Assembly: GCA_018713115.1 (NCBI GenBank)
Contig: DVFS01000040.1
Coordinates: forward strand, 1 to 48,206
Reading direction: 5' to 3'
Source of the DNA: Candidatus Galligastranaerophilus faecipullorum
Lineage (GTDB): Bacteria > Cyanobacteriota > Vampirovibrionia > Gastranaerophilales > Gastranaerophilaceae
DNA: 48,206 nt
Shown: one piece after another, positions 25,085 to 32,475 of the stretch
Numbering within the stretch: the first letter of the stretch is position 1
Layout of the letters: the number at the start of each line of letters is the position of its first letter
The notes under the pieces: model-generated
Database searches by the model: none
Seen by the model: only the letters and a program-made list of their open reading frames with translations
What the model was told of the DNA's origin: nothing
Program-made: the position numbers and the translations under genes

Positions 25085-26008
25085 ATGAATGTTATGGATG
25101 TCTGTCTTTCTACGGATGATAATTACGCCAAATTTGCACAGTGCGTAATTATAAGTATACTGGAGAACAAAGCGCCGGATGACGAGCTTGTGTTTCATAT
25201 CTTGCATGCCGGTCTAAGTGATAATTCCTTTAAGGCGCTTTCAAAGTATAATGTTGTTTTTCACAGTGTAGACAGTGCTGATTTTGAGCCTTACTTTAAT
25301 AACGGCGGCCCCTGCAAGCACATTACTCTTCCCACGCTTTACAGACTTGCCCTGCCTTCGATTTTACCTGAGACTAAAAGGGTTTTGTATCTGGATTGTG
25401 ATCTTATTGTCCTGAAAAGTCTGGGTGCCCTTTATAATACCGAATTGAGCGATAATCAGTATGCGGCTTGTGTTCCGGACTGCGGCTGCGAATATCACAT
25501 GCAGCGGCTTAATATAGAAGATGACGGCGGGAATTTTTATTTCAATGCCGGCGTCTGTCTTATGGATTTAGATAAAATTAGACGCGATAATATAGAAGAA
25601 AAATCTTTTAACTACCTTAGAGAAAACTATGAAAAACTTATGTTCTCGGATCAGGATGTTTTAAATATTGTTTTAAAGGGGCATTTGAAAAGACTTGATG
25701 AACGTTATAATTTTATCAGTCCCAATTTTTATTTTTCAAATGAAAAAGATGTCACAATCGCCCATTTTGCAGGCATTAAACCTTGGAAAACCGGATTTTA
25801 CAACAAATACCGCGAGCTTTTCTGGTATTATTTTTCTAAAACAGATGAGGGCAAAACACTAAAATGGAAAGTGCAAAAGTCTAAAACATTGTTTATGCAT
25901 AAACAATTATGCCAGATTTTCTGGTACATTAAAATGTATCCTCTTTTTATGTCAAAAGGCAAGAGGAGAGATAATTTTATGAAAATCATAAATAAGTCTG
26001 CGCTTTAA
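25085..26008 (+). CDS. Family 8 glycosyltransferase
   Basis: A 307-residue GT8 enzyme, a retaining transferase using a UDP-sugar (usually UDP-Glc or UDP-Gal) with a metal ion. The DxD metal site is D104-C-D106 in VLYLDCDLIV. FNAGVCLMDL (about residues 153-162) and the HFAGIKPW motif (227-234) are typical. No signal peptide is seen; it probably acts on the cytoplasmic face, building lipopolysaccharide or capsule-type glycans. It ends four bases from the convergent GT6 gene. The acceptor is unknown. Confidence 0.93.
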   Translation: MNVMDVCLSTDDNYAKFAQCVIISILENKAPDDELVFHILHAGLSDNSFKALSKYNVVFHSVDSADFEPYFNNGGPCKHITLPTLYRLALPSILPETKRVLYLDCDLIVLKSLGALYNTELSDNQYAACVPDCGCEYHMQRLNIEDDGGNFYFNAGVCLMDLDKIRRDNIEEKSFNYLRENYEKLMFSDQDVLNIVLKGHLKRLDERYNFISPNFYFSNEKDVTIAHFAGIKPWKTGFYNKYRELFWYYFSKTDEGKTLKWKVQKSKTLFMHKQLCQIFWYIKMYPLFMSKGKRRDNFMKIINKSAL

Positions 26009-26012
26009 ATTC

Positions 26013-26816
26013 TCAGTATTTAATATTGAAAAGTTTTGACATCCAATATTTAAAAGGCGTTATTTTCTTGTCTGTGATTCCGCGTAAATACGCATGCCCT
26101 CCGTACTTCCAGTGTTTTTTATCAAGGAGAATACCTTTTCTGTTTTTTATATAGCCTTTTATTCTCCAGTTTTCGGGTATTGCATACTCAGGGGGGATAA
26201 TGAGCGGATTTTTATCCAGAAGGTATTTATTTATGTGGCTTTCATCATGCCAGAGTGCTATAATGCCGTTGTTAAAGTCTTTTCTTAAATTATCTTCGAG
26301 GTTTTTACACATCGCAAGATATTCTTTTGTGCGCCCGCCGTGCACTCCGCCCATAAAGTAATGTTTACCCTCCCCGTAGGGAATGTATGCAAGCGACTGC
26401 GGGTTTCTGTCATAAGGAAAATTATCTGGATTTCCTTTTAATTTATGGTGAAGCCATTCTGTTGCACTTATATACCCGTTTTCCTTTTTAGGAAAGAGCT
26501 CTTCGCCGACGGGGGCAATAAATTTCATGTTTGCATTGAAGTGAAAGAGATAATCGCACTCTGTGTAGTATTTTTTTCCGCTTAAAAGTACTGCATATTT
26601 ATCACAGACGCTTATCGGCCATTTTGAGGACTGCGCAAATATTTTTGTAACATCGTCATTGCATTCGTATGGCATATTTTCAGAATCGGTAAAAACAAAA
26701 AACTTAAGTTCGCAGGATGGAAATAAAAACTCTTTTGCGCTTTTGTAAAATTCATCCCAAAAGCAAATATATCTGCCTGTTGCGTAGTATAAAATTCCGA
26801 CTTTTATCTTTTGCAT
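26013..26816 (-). CDS. Family 6 glycosyltransferase with NXN motif
   Basis: A 267-residue relative of the ABO blood-group and alpha-1,3-galactosyl transferases. Family features include VGILYYATGRYICFW at the start, FVFTDS, the sugar-nucleotide region FHFNANMKF, GGVHGGRTKE, and WHDESHINKYL (189-199) with the catalytic glutamate E192. The usual DxD is replaced by N94-A-N96, the bacterial metal-independent variant. It probably adds GalNAc or Gal in alpha-1,3 linkage to a surface glycan. An AGGAAG Shine-Dalgarno precedes the ATG. It has no membrane anchor, as expected for a bacterial form. Confidence 0.92.
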   Translation of the reverse strand: MQKIKVGILYYATGRYICFWDEFYKSAKEFLFPSCELKFFVFTDSENMPYECNDDVTKIFAQSSKWPISVCDKYAVLLSGKKYYTECDYLFHFNANMKFIAPVGEELFPKKENGYISATEWLHHKLKGNPDNFPYDRNPQSLAYIPYGEGKHYFMGGVHGGRTKEYLAMCKNLEDNLRKDFNNGIIALWHDESHINKYLLDKNPLIIPPEYAIPENWRIKGYIKNRKGILLDKKHWKYGGHAYLRGITDKKITPFKYWMSKLFNIKY

Positions 26817-26899
26817 ATTCTTCCTTTTTTCTTATTTTACCCTATTTGTGGCGGTTTGTAAAAATATTTTTTTGTTGTTATTTAAAAAAAATAAATAAG

Positions 26900-26908
26900 T
26901 GTTATAAT
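26900..26908 (+). promoter_or_regulatory. Extended -10 promoter of the small lipoprotein gene
   Basis: TGTTATAAT (26900-26908) is an extended -10 element. The predicted start near 26915 leaves a leader of about 8 bases. Confidence 0.45.
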
Positions 26909-26922
26909 AGTAGTAATAAAAC

Positions 26923-27258
26923 ATGATGGTTGAAGCTTTAAAAAATCGTTTATATTGCGTGTTGTCATGTGCTCTTGTGGGGTTGTTTTGTGTATTATCC
27001 TGCGGCTGCAGCAATAATCCGCGTGTAATTAACACGCACTCCATGCCCGGACACAAGGTAGGCGATATACTGAGAGGTTCAGCCGCTCAAAAAGTACAGA
27101 AGGATTCACCTCTTACAAGAACAAAATCCGGTGTTTATATTTACAAAGATACTTCCGTTGTAAATACTGCCGGTTATAATTTTCAGTTTAAAGAAAAAAC
27201 ACAGGTCGGGCCTTCTGATGTCAGATTTGATGCAGAGCATTTTAGGACAAGATACTAA
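26923..27258 (+). CDS. Small putative lipoprotein
   Basis: A 111-residue protein with a hydrophobic, cysteine-rich signal (LYCVLSCALVGLFCVLSCGC). The lipidated cysteine is probably C27 or C29, just before SNNPR. The mature 80 residues match no family I know; they contain a TKSGVYIYKD stretch that may be an SH3-like strand pair. There is no Shine-Dalgarno and the leader is very short. It lies 18 bases ahead of the BlaI-type repressor gene. Confidence 0.68.
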   Translation: MMVEALKNRLYCVLSCALVGLFCVLSCGCSNNPRVINTHSMPGHKVGDILRGSAAQKVQKDSPLTRTKSGVYIYKDTSVVNTAGYNFQFKEKTQVGPSDVRFDAEHFRTRY

Positions 27259-27276
27259 ACAGGAAAAGGATAAAAA

Positions 27277-27636
27277 ATGAACTTTAAACACGGATCACTT
27301 GAAAGTATAATTTTAAACGCAATGTGGGAACTTGAAAAATCGGGCGTTTATAAAAATTCGGTAAAAGATGTTTATGAATTTTTATCAAGAACCGACTCAA
27401 CAAAGCGTGCATATACTACTATTAAAACTGTTATGGACAGACTTTTTGAAAAAGAAGTCCTTCTGCGTATTAAACACGGCAAAAAGTTTTTTTACCGTAC
27501 GGCATATTCAAATTCGGATATTATAATCACTTCGCTTAAAAAAATTGCAACTCAGTACTGTAACGGCGATATGACGCGACTTATGCATATTACAAAGTCC
27601 ATGTGTGAAAAAGATGCTGCGGCAGCAATGGTTTAA
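27277..27636 (+). CDS. BlaI/MecI/CopY-family transcriptional repressor
   Basis: A 119-residue winged-helix protein. The recognition region AYTTIKTVMDRLFEKEVLLR (about 45-64), followed by KHGKKFFYRT, is the BlaI/MecI pattern (PF03965). Residues 70-119 would form the dimerisation helices. These repressors control beta-lactamase or copper genes and are normally released by cleavage by a BlaR1/MecR1 sensor peptidase. No such sensor is encoded nearby, so the signal is unknown. An AGGAAAAGGA Shine-Dalgarno region precedes the ATG. It lies within a tight cluster of four genes. Confidence 0.88.
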   Translation: MNFKHGSLESIILNAMWELEKSGVYKNSVKDVYEFLSRTDSTKRAYTTIKTVMDRLFEKEVLLRIKHGKKFFYRTAYSNSDIIITSLKKIATQYCNGDMTRLMHITKSMCEKDAAAAMV

Positions 27637-27639
27637 GGG

Positions 27640-28023
27640 ATGAATAATTCAAATAGCGACGCCTTATACATAAAAGACAGAAAAAAAGTTTCCGCACTCA
27701 TTATTAATGTTCTTACCGGGAAAATGAGCGTGCTTGATGCGCTTAAAGAATACCCTAAAAGCCTGAGTGACCCTACTTTAAATGCCGCTTTTCATGCTCT
27801 TGTGCATTTTGAAGCGGATGAAGATTTACGGAATAAAGATTCGCTTTATCGTGATGAGCAGGATGAATATCTTGAAGATATTGCAAATATACTTTCGCGC
27901 GGAGAGTCTTTACCTTTTAATATAATTGATGAGTATGATAAGTACCACAAAGAGTCTTTAATTTATCCAAACATGGATAAAAAGACTGTGTTTGAGCGAT
28001 TAAAGAAAATTATTAACTTATGA
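27640..28023 (+). CDS. Protein of unknown function (127 aa)
   Basis: No family recognised. It is helix-rich and acidic, with no signal peptide or membrane segment. Its ATG follows the BlaI-type stop by three bases, and its stop overlaps the ATG of the TadE-like gene (ATGATG), so all three are translated together. It could be a partner of the regulator or of the pilus-type protein; neither can be shown. Confidence 0.7.
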   Translation: MNNSNSDALYIKDRKKVSALIINVLTGKMSVLDALKEYPKSLSDPTLNAAFHALVHFEADEDLRNKDSLYRDEQDEYLEDIANILSRGESLPFNIIDEYDKYHKESLIYPNMDKKTVFERLKKIINL

Positions 28024-28487
28024 TGCATTTAAAATCAAAAGCGCAGAATGTTATTGAGTTCAGCTTTGTTTTTCTGGTAATTATGTCAATTTTTCTTTCA
28101 ATTATTGAACTTGCACTTTTCTGGCGTGCGCGCTTTTCTGTTGCAAACATTGCTAATGAAATAGTTGCAAATACTCAAATTGCAGCACAAAACGCAGATA
28201 GTGAGAGTGATGTGGTTTTATGCGCTCTAAATTCTTTGAAAAAAAGCGCCGGCCTTGTCAACCTCTCGGATTCCGCTTTTTCAAGCAGCGGTTCTAACGG
28301 AAGTTACAGAATATCAAGCAATTTCACAAAAGCAGGCTCGCCCGCACTTGTTGCATTGTTGAATATCAATAACCTTGAGCGCGGCGATATCAGTGCAGGG
28401 GTTGTATACATGTATACCGGAATTTTTCTTTTCAGAGAGGGCAGGGCTGTTTCTTCCGGAGCGGTTCAATCTGTGCAGAAATATTAA
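28020..28487 (+). CDS. TadE-like pilus-associated membrane protein
   Basis: A 155-residue protein starting with a short basic N-terminus, then KAQNVIEFSFVFLVIMSIFL and a long hydrophobic helix (about residues 8-35). This matches the TadE/TadG pseudopilin start (polar stretch, Glu at the helix start). The remainder is a Ser-rich periplasmic domain. TadE proteins are minor pilins of Tad pili. No Tad ATPase or secretin is in the window. Two consecutive ATGs (28020 and 28023) are possible starts. Confidence 0.72.
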   Translation: MMHLKSKAQNVIEFSFVFLVIMSIFLSIIELALFWRARFSVANIANEIVANTQIAAQNADSESDVVLCALNSLKKSAGLVNLSDSAFSSSGSNGSYRISSNFTKAGSPALVALLNINNLERGDISAGVVYMYTGIFLFREGRAVSSGAVQSVQKY

Positions 28488-28490
28488 TCG

Positions 28491-28518
28491 TTTAACTTTT
28501 ATGCAATTATCTGATACT
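28491..28518 (+). promoter_or_regulatory. Candidate promoter of the GT2 gene
   Basis: TTTAAC (28491-28496) and GATACT (28513-28518) are 16 bases apart. The predicted start lies within two bases of the ATG at 28527, and no Shine-Dalgarno is visible. Confidence 0.3.
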
Positions 28519-28526
28519 ATCTTTAT

Positions 28527-29225
28527 ATGTACAAAACTCTTGATATTATAATACCTGTTTACAACGAAGAAAAGACTCTTGAAAAAGTACTCTCCGCAAT
28601 AGAAGAAACAGATTTTTGCGGCCTTGAAAAGAGAATAATTCTTGTAGATGACGCGTCATCAGATTCTTCGCGTAATATTTTACTGTCTGACAGATGTAAA
28701 AACCACATTGTTTTACTGCATGATAAAAACCGCGGCAAAGGTGCTGCAATTGCTACCGCACTCAAAAATTCAACTGCTGAAATAGTGGTGATTCAGGATG
28801 CGGACTTAGAGTACAATCCTGCCGATTATAATAAACTCTTGCCGCATATCATTAATTCAAATGCGCTTGTAGTTTACGGTTCAAGATTAAAAGAAAAGCC
28901 TTCGCGCAAGTCGTTTTTACTGTTAAGCTACCTTGCAAATACTTTTTTGACGGTTCTTACCAACATTCTATACGGCATAAAAATTACAGATATGGAAACC
29001 TGTTATAAAGCTTTTTCAAAAGATGCACTCGACGGGATTGAGATTAAATCTTCAAGGTTTGAGTTTGAGCCGGAAATAACGGCAAAAATTTCAAAAAAAG
29101 GTATAAAAATCAAAGAAGTCCCAATAAGCTACAGAGGAAGAGCTTATCATGAAGGTAAAAAAGTAACCGCATATGACGCACTGCATGCGATTTTTACACT
29201 TTTTTACTACAGATTTTTTGATTAG
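28527..29225 (+). CDS. Family 2 glycosyltransferase (dolichyl/polyprenyl-phosphate hexose synthase type)
   Basis: A 232-residue cytoplasmic GT2 domain: IIIPVYNEEKTLEKVL at the N-terminus, ILVDDASSDSS, HDKNRGKGAAI, then the metal site QDADLEYNP (about residues 90-98). The C-terminal part (DMETCYKAF, FEFEPEIT) matches enzymes that make undecaprenyl-phosphate sugars. It lacks the membrane helices of ArnC/GtrB types. It immediately precedes rsmH. The donor and acceptor are unknown. Confidence 0.92.
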   Translation: MYKTLDIIIPVYNEEKTLEKVLSAIEETDFCGLEKRIILVDDASSDSSRNILLSDRCKNHIVLLHDKNRGKGAAIATALKNSTAEIVVIQDADLEYNPADYNKLLPHIINSNALVVYGSRLKEKPSRKSFLLLSYLANTFLTVLTNILYGIKITDMETCYKAFSKDALDGIEIKSSRFEFEPEITAKISKKGIKIKEVPISYRGRAYHEGKKVTAYDALHAIFTLFYYRFFD

Positions 29226-29239
29226 TGTATAATTTTTCT

Positions 29240-30163
29240 ATGCAGACTTTTAATCACTATACCGTAATGCGAAACGAAGCTGTTGAGGCCCTGGAGTGCG
29301 ATAATTCCGACAAAATATTTGTTGACGCCACTCTTGGCGGCGGTGGACACAGTGAGCTGATTTTAAGAAAAATTTCCAATGAGGGCAGGCTCATTTCTTT
29401 TGATGTAGACCCCGACGCTATTGAGGCCTCAAAAAAGCGTCTTTCGTCTTACAAAAACATTACTATCATAAATGACAGTTATGTGAATATTAAAGAAAAT
29501 CTTCTGCGGCTTGGTATTGAAAAAATTACCGGCGGAATAATTTTTGACCTGGGTGCCTCCTATCATCAGCTTACAAGTGCGCAGAGAGGCTTTAGTTTTA
29601 TGAATGACGCTCCTCTTGACATGCGCTTTGATAAAACTTCAAAGTTTAGCGCATGGGATGTTGTAAACAAATATAAAGAACAGGAGCTTGTGAATATTTT
29701 TTCAAAATACGGCGAAGAGCACTTCTCTAAAAGAATTGCGCACGCAATAGTTAACTCGCGTCCCGTTAATACAACTTTAGAGCTGGTTGATATAATAAAG
29801 AAATCAACACCCCGTTTAAACTCGAAAACCCACTGTGCCACAAGGGTTTTTCAGGCAATAAGAATAGAAGTAAATAACGAGTTGTTAAATTTTGAAAATA
29901 CATTGAAAGAAGTGGTTACATTATTGGACTCGGGTGCTATAATAAGTGTAATAACTTTCCACTCTCTTGAGGACAGGGTGGCAAAGTCAGTATTAAAAAG
30001 CTTTTCTTTGAATTGCAGATGTGACAGAAGTGTTCCCGTTTGCAAATGCGGAGGAAAATTGATAGAGCTGGTTAATAAAAAACCAATCTGTGCAAGTGAG
30101 GCTGAGATTAAAGAAAATCCGCCCTCAAGAAGCGCAAAGCTCAGAATTGCAAGAAGAGTTTAA
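29240..30163 (+). CDS. rsmH: 16S rRNA (cytosine1402-N4)-methyltransferase
   Basis: A 307-residue SAM-dependent enzyme, also called MraW. The SAM site is DATLGGGGHSELIL near the N-terminus, followed by FDLGASYHQLTSAQRGFSF and the C-terminal ISVITFHSLEDR. I chose the ATG at 29240 (MQTFNHYTVM) because HYTVM is near the usual family start; the upstream GTG at 29225 falls inside a TATAAT element. It is the first gene of the division and cell-wall cluster and has no Shine-Dalgarno. Confidence 0.96.
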   Translation: MQTFNHYTVMRNEAVEALECDNSDKIFVDATLGGGGHSELILRKISNEGRLISFDVDPDAIEASKKRLSSYKNITIINDSYVNIKENLLRLGIEKITGGIIFDLGASYHQLTSAQRGFSFMNDAPLDMRFDKTSKFSAWDVVNKYKEQELVNIFSKYGEEHFSKRIAHAIVNSRPVNTTLELVDIIKKSTPRLNSKTHCATRVFQAIRIEVNNELLNFENTLKEVVTLLDSGAIISVITFHSLEDRVAKSVLKSFSLNCRCDRSVPVCKCGGKLIELVNKKPICASEAEIKENPPSRSAKLRIARRV

Positions 30164-30185
30164 GAGAATTATCAGGAGAGAAAAC

Positions 30186-30710
30186 TTGAGTTCGCTTTCT
30201 TTTAACAGAAACAATAAAAATAATAAAAATAAAAAACATAATAATTCCCCGCTGCACAAAGTTCAAAAGAGAACAGCACCCCCTATTGAATCAGGTATAA
30301 ATTTAAGCAGAGGTGCATACATAAAAGGCGGCAACCAGATTATAAGCGGTTATTTTGTAAAGGAAAAGTCTTACAAAGAGATGGCTATTGCAAGAGTTAA
30401 TGCATGTCTGTGCGCTATTTTGGGTTTTCTGGTTTTGGTCTGTCTTGTCAGTTATTATTTTGTAACCATGGGCGAAGTTTCGCTTAATCAAATCAGAAAA
30501 GAAACTCTTGCCCTGAATTATGAAAATGAAGATTTACAAAACAAATTGGATAATTTACAGTCTTATTACAATGTTGATATGGCCGTAGCCAAATCTAACA
30601 TTCTGCAGCGTGCAACAAAAGTTGTCGAACTTTCAGCCGCACAGATTCCGAGCGTTAATTTTGACAAACAGGAAAACAATCAGAAAAAAGCCTGGTCTAT
30701 GGGTTATTAG
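30186..30710 (+). CDS. ftsL: FtsL-like division protein
   Basis: A 174-residue bitopic protein: a basic, Asn/Lys-rich cytoplasmic region (1-66), one membrane helix (about 71-93) and a short coiled coil (about 97-130). Position between rsmH and ftsI is the usual place for ftsL, which recruits and activates FtsWI with FtsB. I place the start at the TTG at 30186 because AGGAGAG lies five bases upstream at 30174-30180; the open frame extends back to 30090, overlapping rsmH by 74 bases with no Shine-Dalgarno. The identification rests on position and topology, since FtsL sequences diverge strongly. Confidence 0.78.
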   Translation: MSSLSFNRNNKNNKNKKHNNSPLHKVQKRTAPPIESGINLSRGAYIKGGNQIISGYFVKEKSYKEMAIARVNACLCAILGFLVLVCLVSYYFVTMGEVSLNQIRKETLALNYENEDLQNKLDNLQSYYNVDMAVAKSNILQRATKVVELSAAQIPSVNFDKQENNQKKAWSMGY

Positions 30711-30715
30711 GCCGT

Positions 30716-32434
30716 ATGAGTAAAGACAGGTATAAAAAATTTGACAAACGAATCGGATGTCTGCAGTTTGCTTTCAGTGCTTTCATTGCAATTCTTTTGA
30801 TTTATCTTTTTCTTATACAGGTTTTTGATATCCGCCACTACAGAGACAGGGCAAAAAAACAGCGTTCGTCAAAACTTTTCGTCTTAAGAGGCGAGATTCT
30901 TGACAGAAACGGATTTAAACTGGCTTCTGATAATACATCTTTTAATCTTTATGCGCACCCGATGTATTACGACCATACCCCGGAAGAACTTGCTGAAATT
31001 CTCTCTCCTCTTGTAAATATTCCCGCCGCCTCTCTTTCAAAAACTCTTGCAGCCGATGATGCAGTTATATTGATAAAAAAGGGGCTGGATAGAAAGACTG
31101 CCGAAGCAATTAAGGCCAAAAGACTGCGCGAGCTTTCACTGGAGGTTAAAAATAAGCGTGTTTATCCTCAAGGCTCGCTTGCTTCGCACATACTCGGCTA
31201 CTATAACCCGGATGCTGATGTTGCAGGCGGTATAGAGTATGTAGCTAAGGATTATCTGGAGTATTTTGATAAAAATATTTCTTATGAAAAAACTCCAAAC
31301 GGCGATATTATCTATAATTTTAATACTAATCCGGAGGATATAGCCGCGCCGATTAAAGGAAAAACTCTTAATTTAACAATAGATTCCGCAGCCCAGCATA
31401 TATGTGAAAAGTATCTGAATAAAACAATTCAAAAGACAAAGGCCTTAAGAGGCGCTGTCATTGTTCTGGACCCTAAAACGGGTGAAGTGCTTGCCCTTGC
31501 CGCATATCCGTATTATGACCCAAATAATTACCAGAAGTATTCCATGCTTGAGATGAAAAACTGGGCCATAACCGATGTTTACCCTCCGGGTTCAACTTTT
31601 AAGGTTATAACCGTGGCATGTGCCATGATTAACGGAAAAGTAGACAAGAATACAAGAATTCTTGACACCGGTAAAATGAAAATAGGCTGGTGGGAGATTA
31701 AGAACTATGACTATGACAGAAATAAAAATCCCGGCTTGATAGATCTTGTCTATCTTTTTGAACACTCAAGCAATGTAGCAAGTGCCAAGGTATCACAAAT
31801 GATGTCTTCGCAGGAGTTTTACGATACTCTTAAAACGTTTAATTTTGGTGAAATAACAGGTATTGATTTACCCGGTGAGTCATCAGGTATTCTTCCTCCT
31901 CCTAAAAACTGGGATGTTGCAACACATGGTGCAATGGGTTACGGATACGGTGCTTCGGTTACGGCAATTCAAATGGCTTCTGCCGTTGCTGCTATTGCAA
32001 ATAACGGTGTATGGATAACGCCTCATGTAATAAAATATTCACCCGAGATTCTGCCGCAAAAGGTTATACAAAGGCGTGTTATGAGCGAGCAGTCAGCACA
32101 AGACTTAACCGGACTTCTTGTTCAGGCAATGGAGAACGGAAAATCGCCTGCAAAAATGGATGAATACTATATTGCCGCAAAAACCGGTACTTCAAAACGC
32201 CCTCTGGATAACGGCGCCGGCTATTCAAATAAATTGTATACTTCAATGGTTGGCTTCCTTCCTGCAACCGATCCCAAAATTCTTGTATATGTCGTAGTAG
32301 ACAGCCCGGGCGGGGAGGCTATCTGGGGCTCTACCGTAGCAGGCCCGATATTCAAAGATATTACAACCGAGCTTGTGAAAATTATGAATCTTAATCCTGA
32401 TAAGAAAAAAGTTGTTAACAAATCGGGCATTTAA
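30716..32434 (+). CDS. ftsI: Peptidoglycan transpeptidase FtsI (PBP3)
   Basis: A 572-residue class B penicillin-binding protein. A cytoplasmic N-terminus and one membrane helix (about 18-37) precede the pedestal (RGEILDRNG) and the transpeptidase domain. The acylated serine is S293 in PPGSTFK; S351-S352-N353 and K489-T-G-T are the other two motifs. It cross-links septal peptidoglycan with FtsW. Length and motifs are normal. The ATG lies five bases after the ftsL stop. Confidence 0.95.
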   Translation: MSKDRYKKFDKRIGCLQFAFSAFIAILLIYLFLIQVFDIRHYRDRAKKQRSSKLFVLRGEILDRNGFKLASDNTSFNLYAHPMYYDHTPEELAEILSPLVNIPAASLSKTLAADDAVILIKKGLDRKTAEAIKAKRLRELSLEVKNKRVYPQGSLASHILGYYNPDADVAGGIEYVAKDYLEYFDKNISYEKTPNGDIIYNFNTNPEDIAAPIKGKTLNLTIDSAAQHICEKYLNKTIQKTKALRGAVIVLDPKTGEVLALAAYPYYDPNNYQKYSMLEMKNWAITDVYPPGSTFKVITVACAMINGKVDKNTRILDTGKMKIGWWEIKNYDYDRNKNPGLIDLVYLFEHSSNVASAKVSQMMSSQEFYDTLKTFNFGEITGIDLPGESSGILPPPKNWDVATHGAMGYGYGASVTAIQMASAVAAIANNGVWITPHVIKYSPEILPQKVIQRRVMSEQSAQDLTGLLVQAMENGKSPAKMDEYYIAAKTGTSKRPLDNGAGYSNKLYTSMVGFLPATDPKILVYVVVDSPGGEAIWGSTVAGPIFKDITTELVKIMNLNPDKKKVVNKSGI

Positions 32435-32475
32435 GAGTAGAATAGTTTTGCATCACCATATACGGGGAATTAAAA

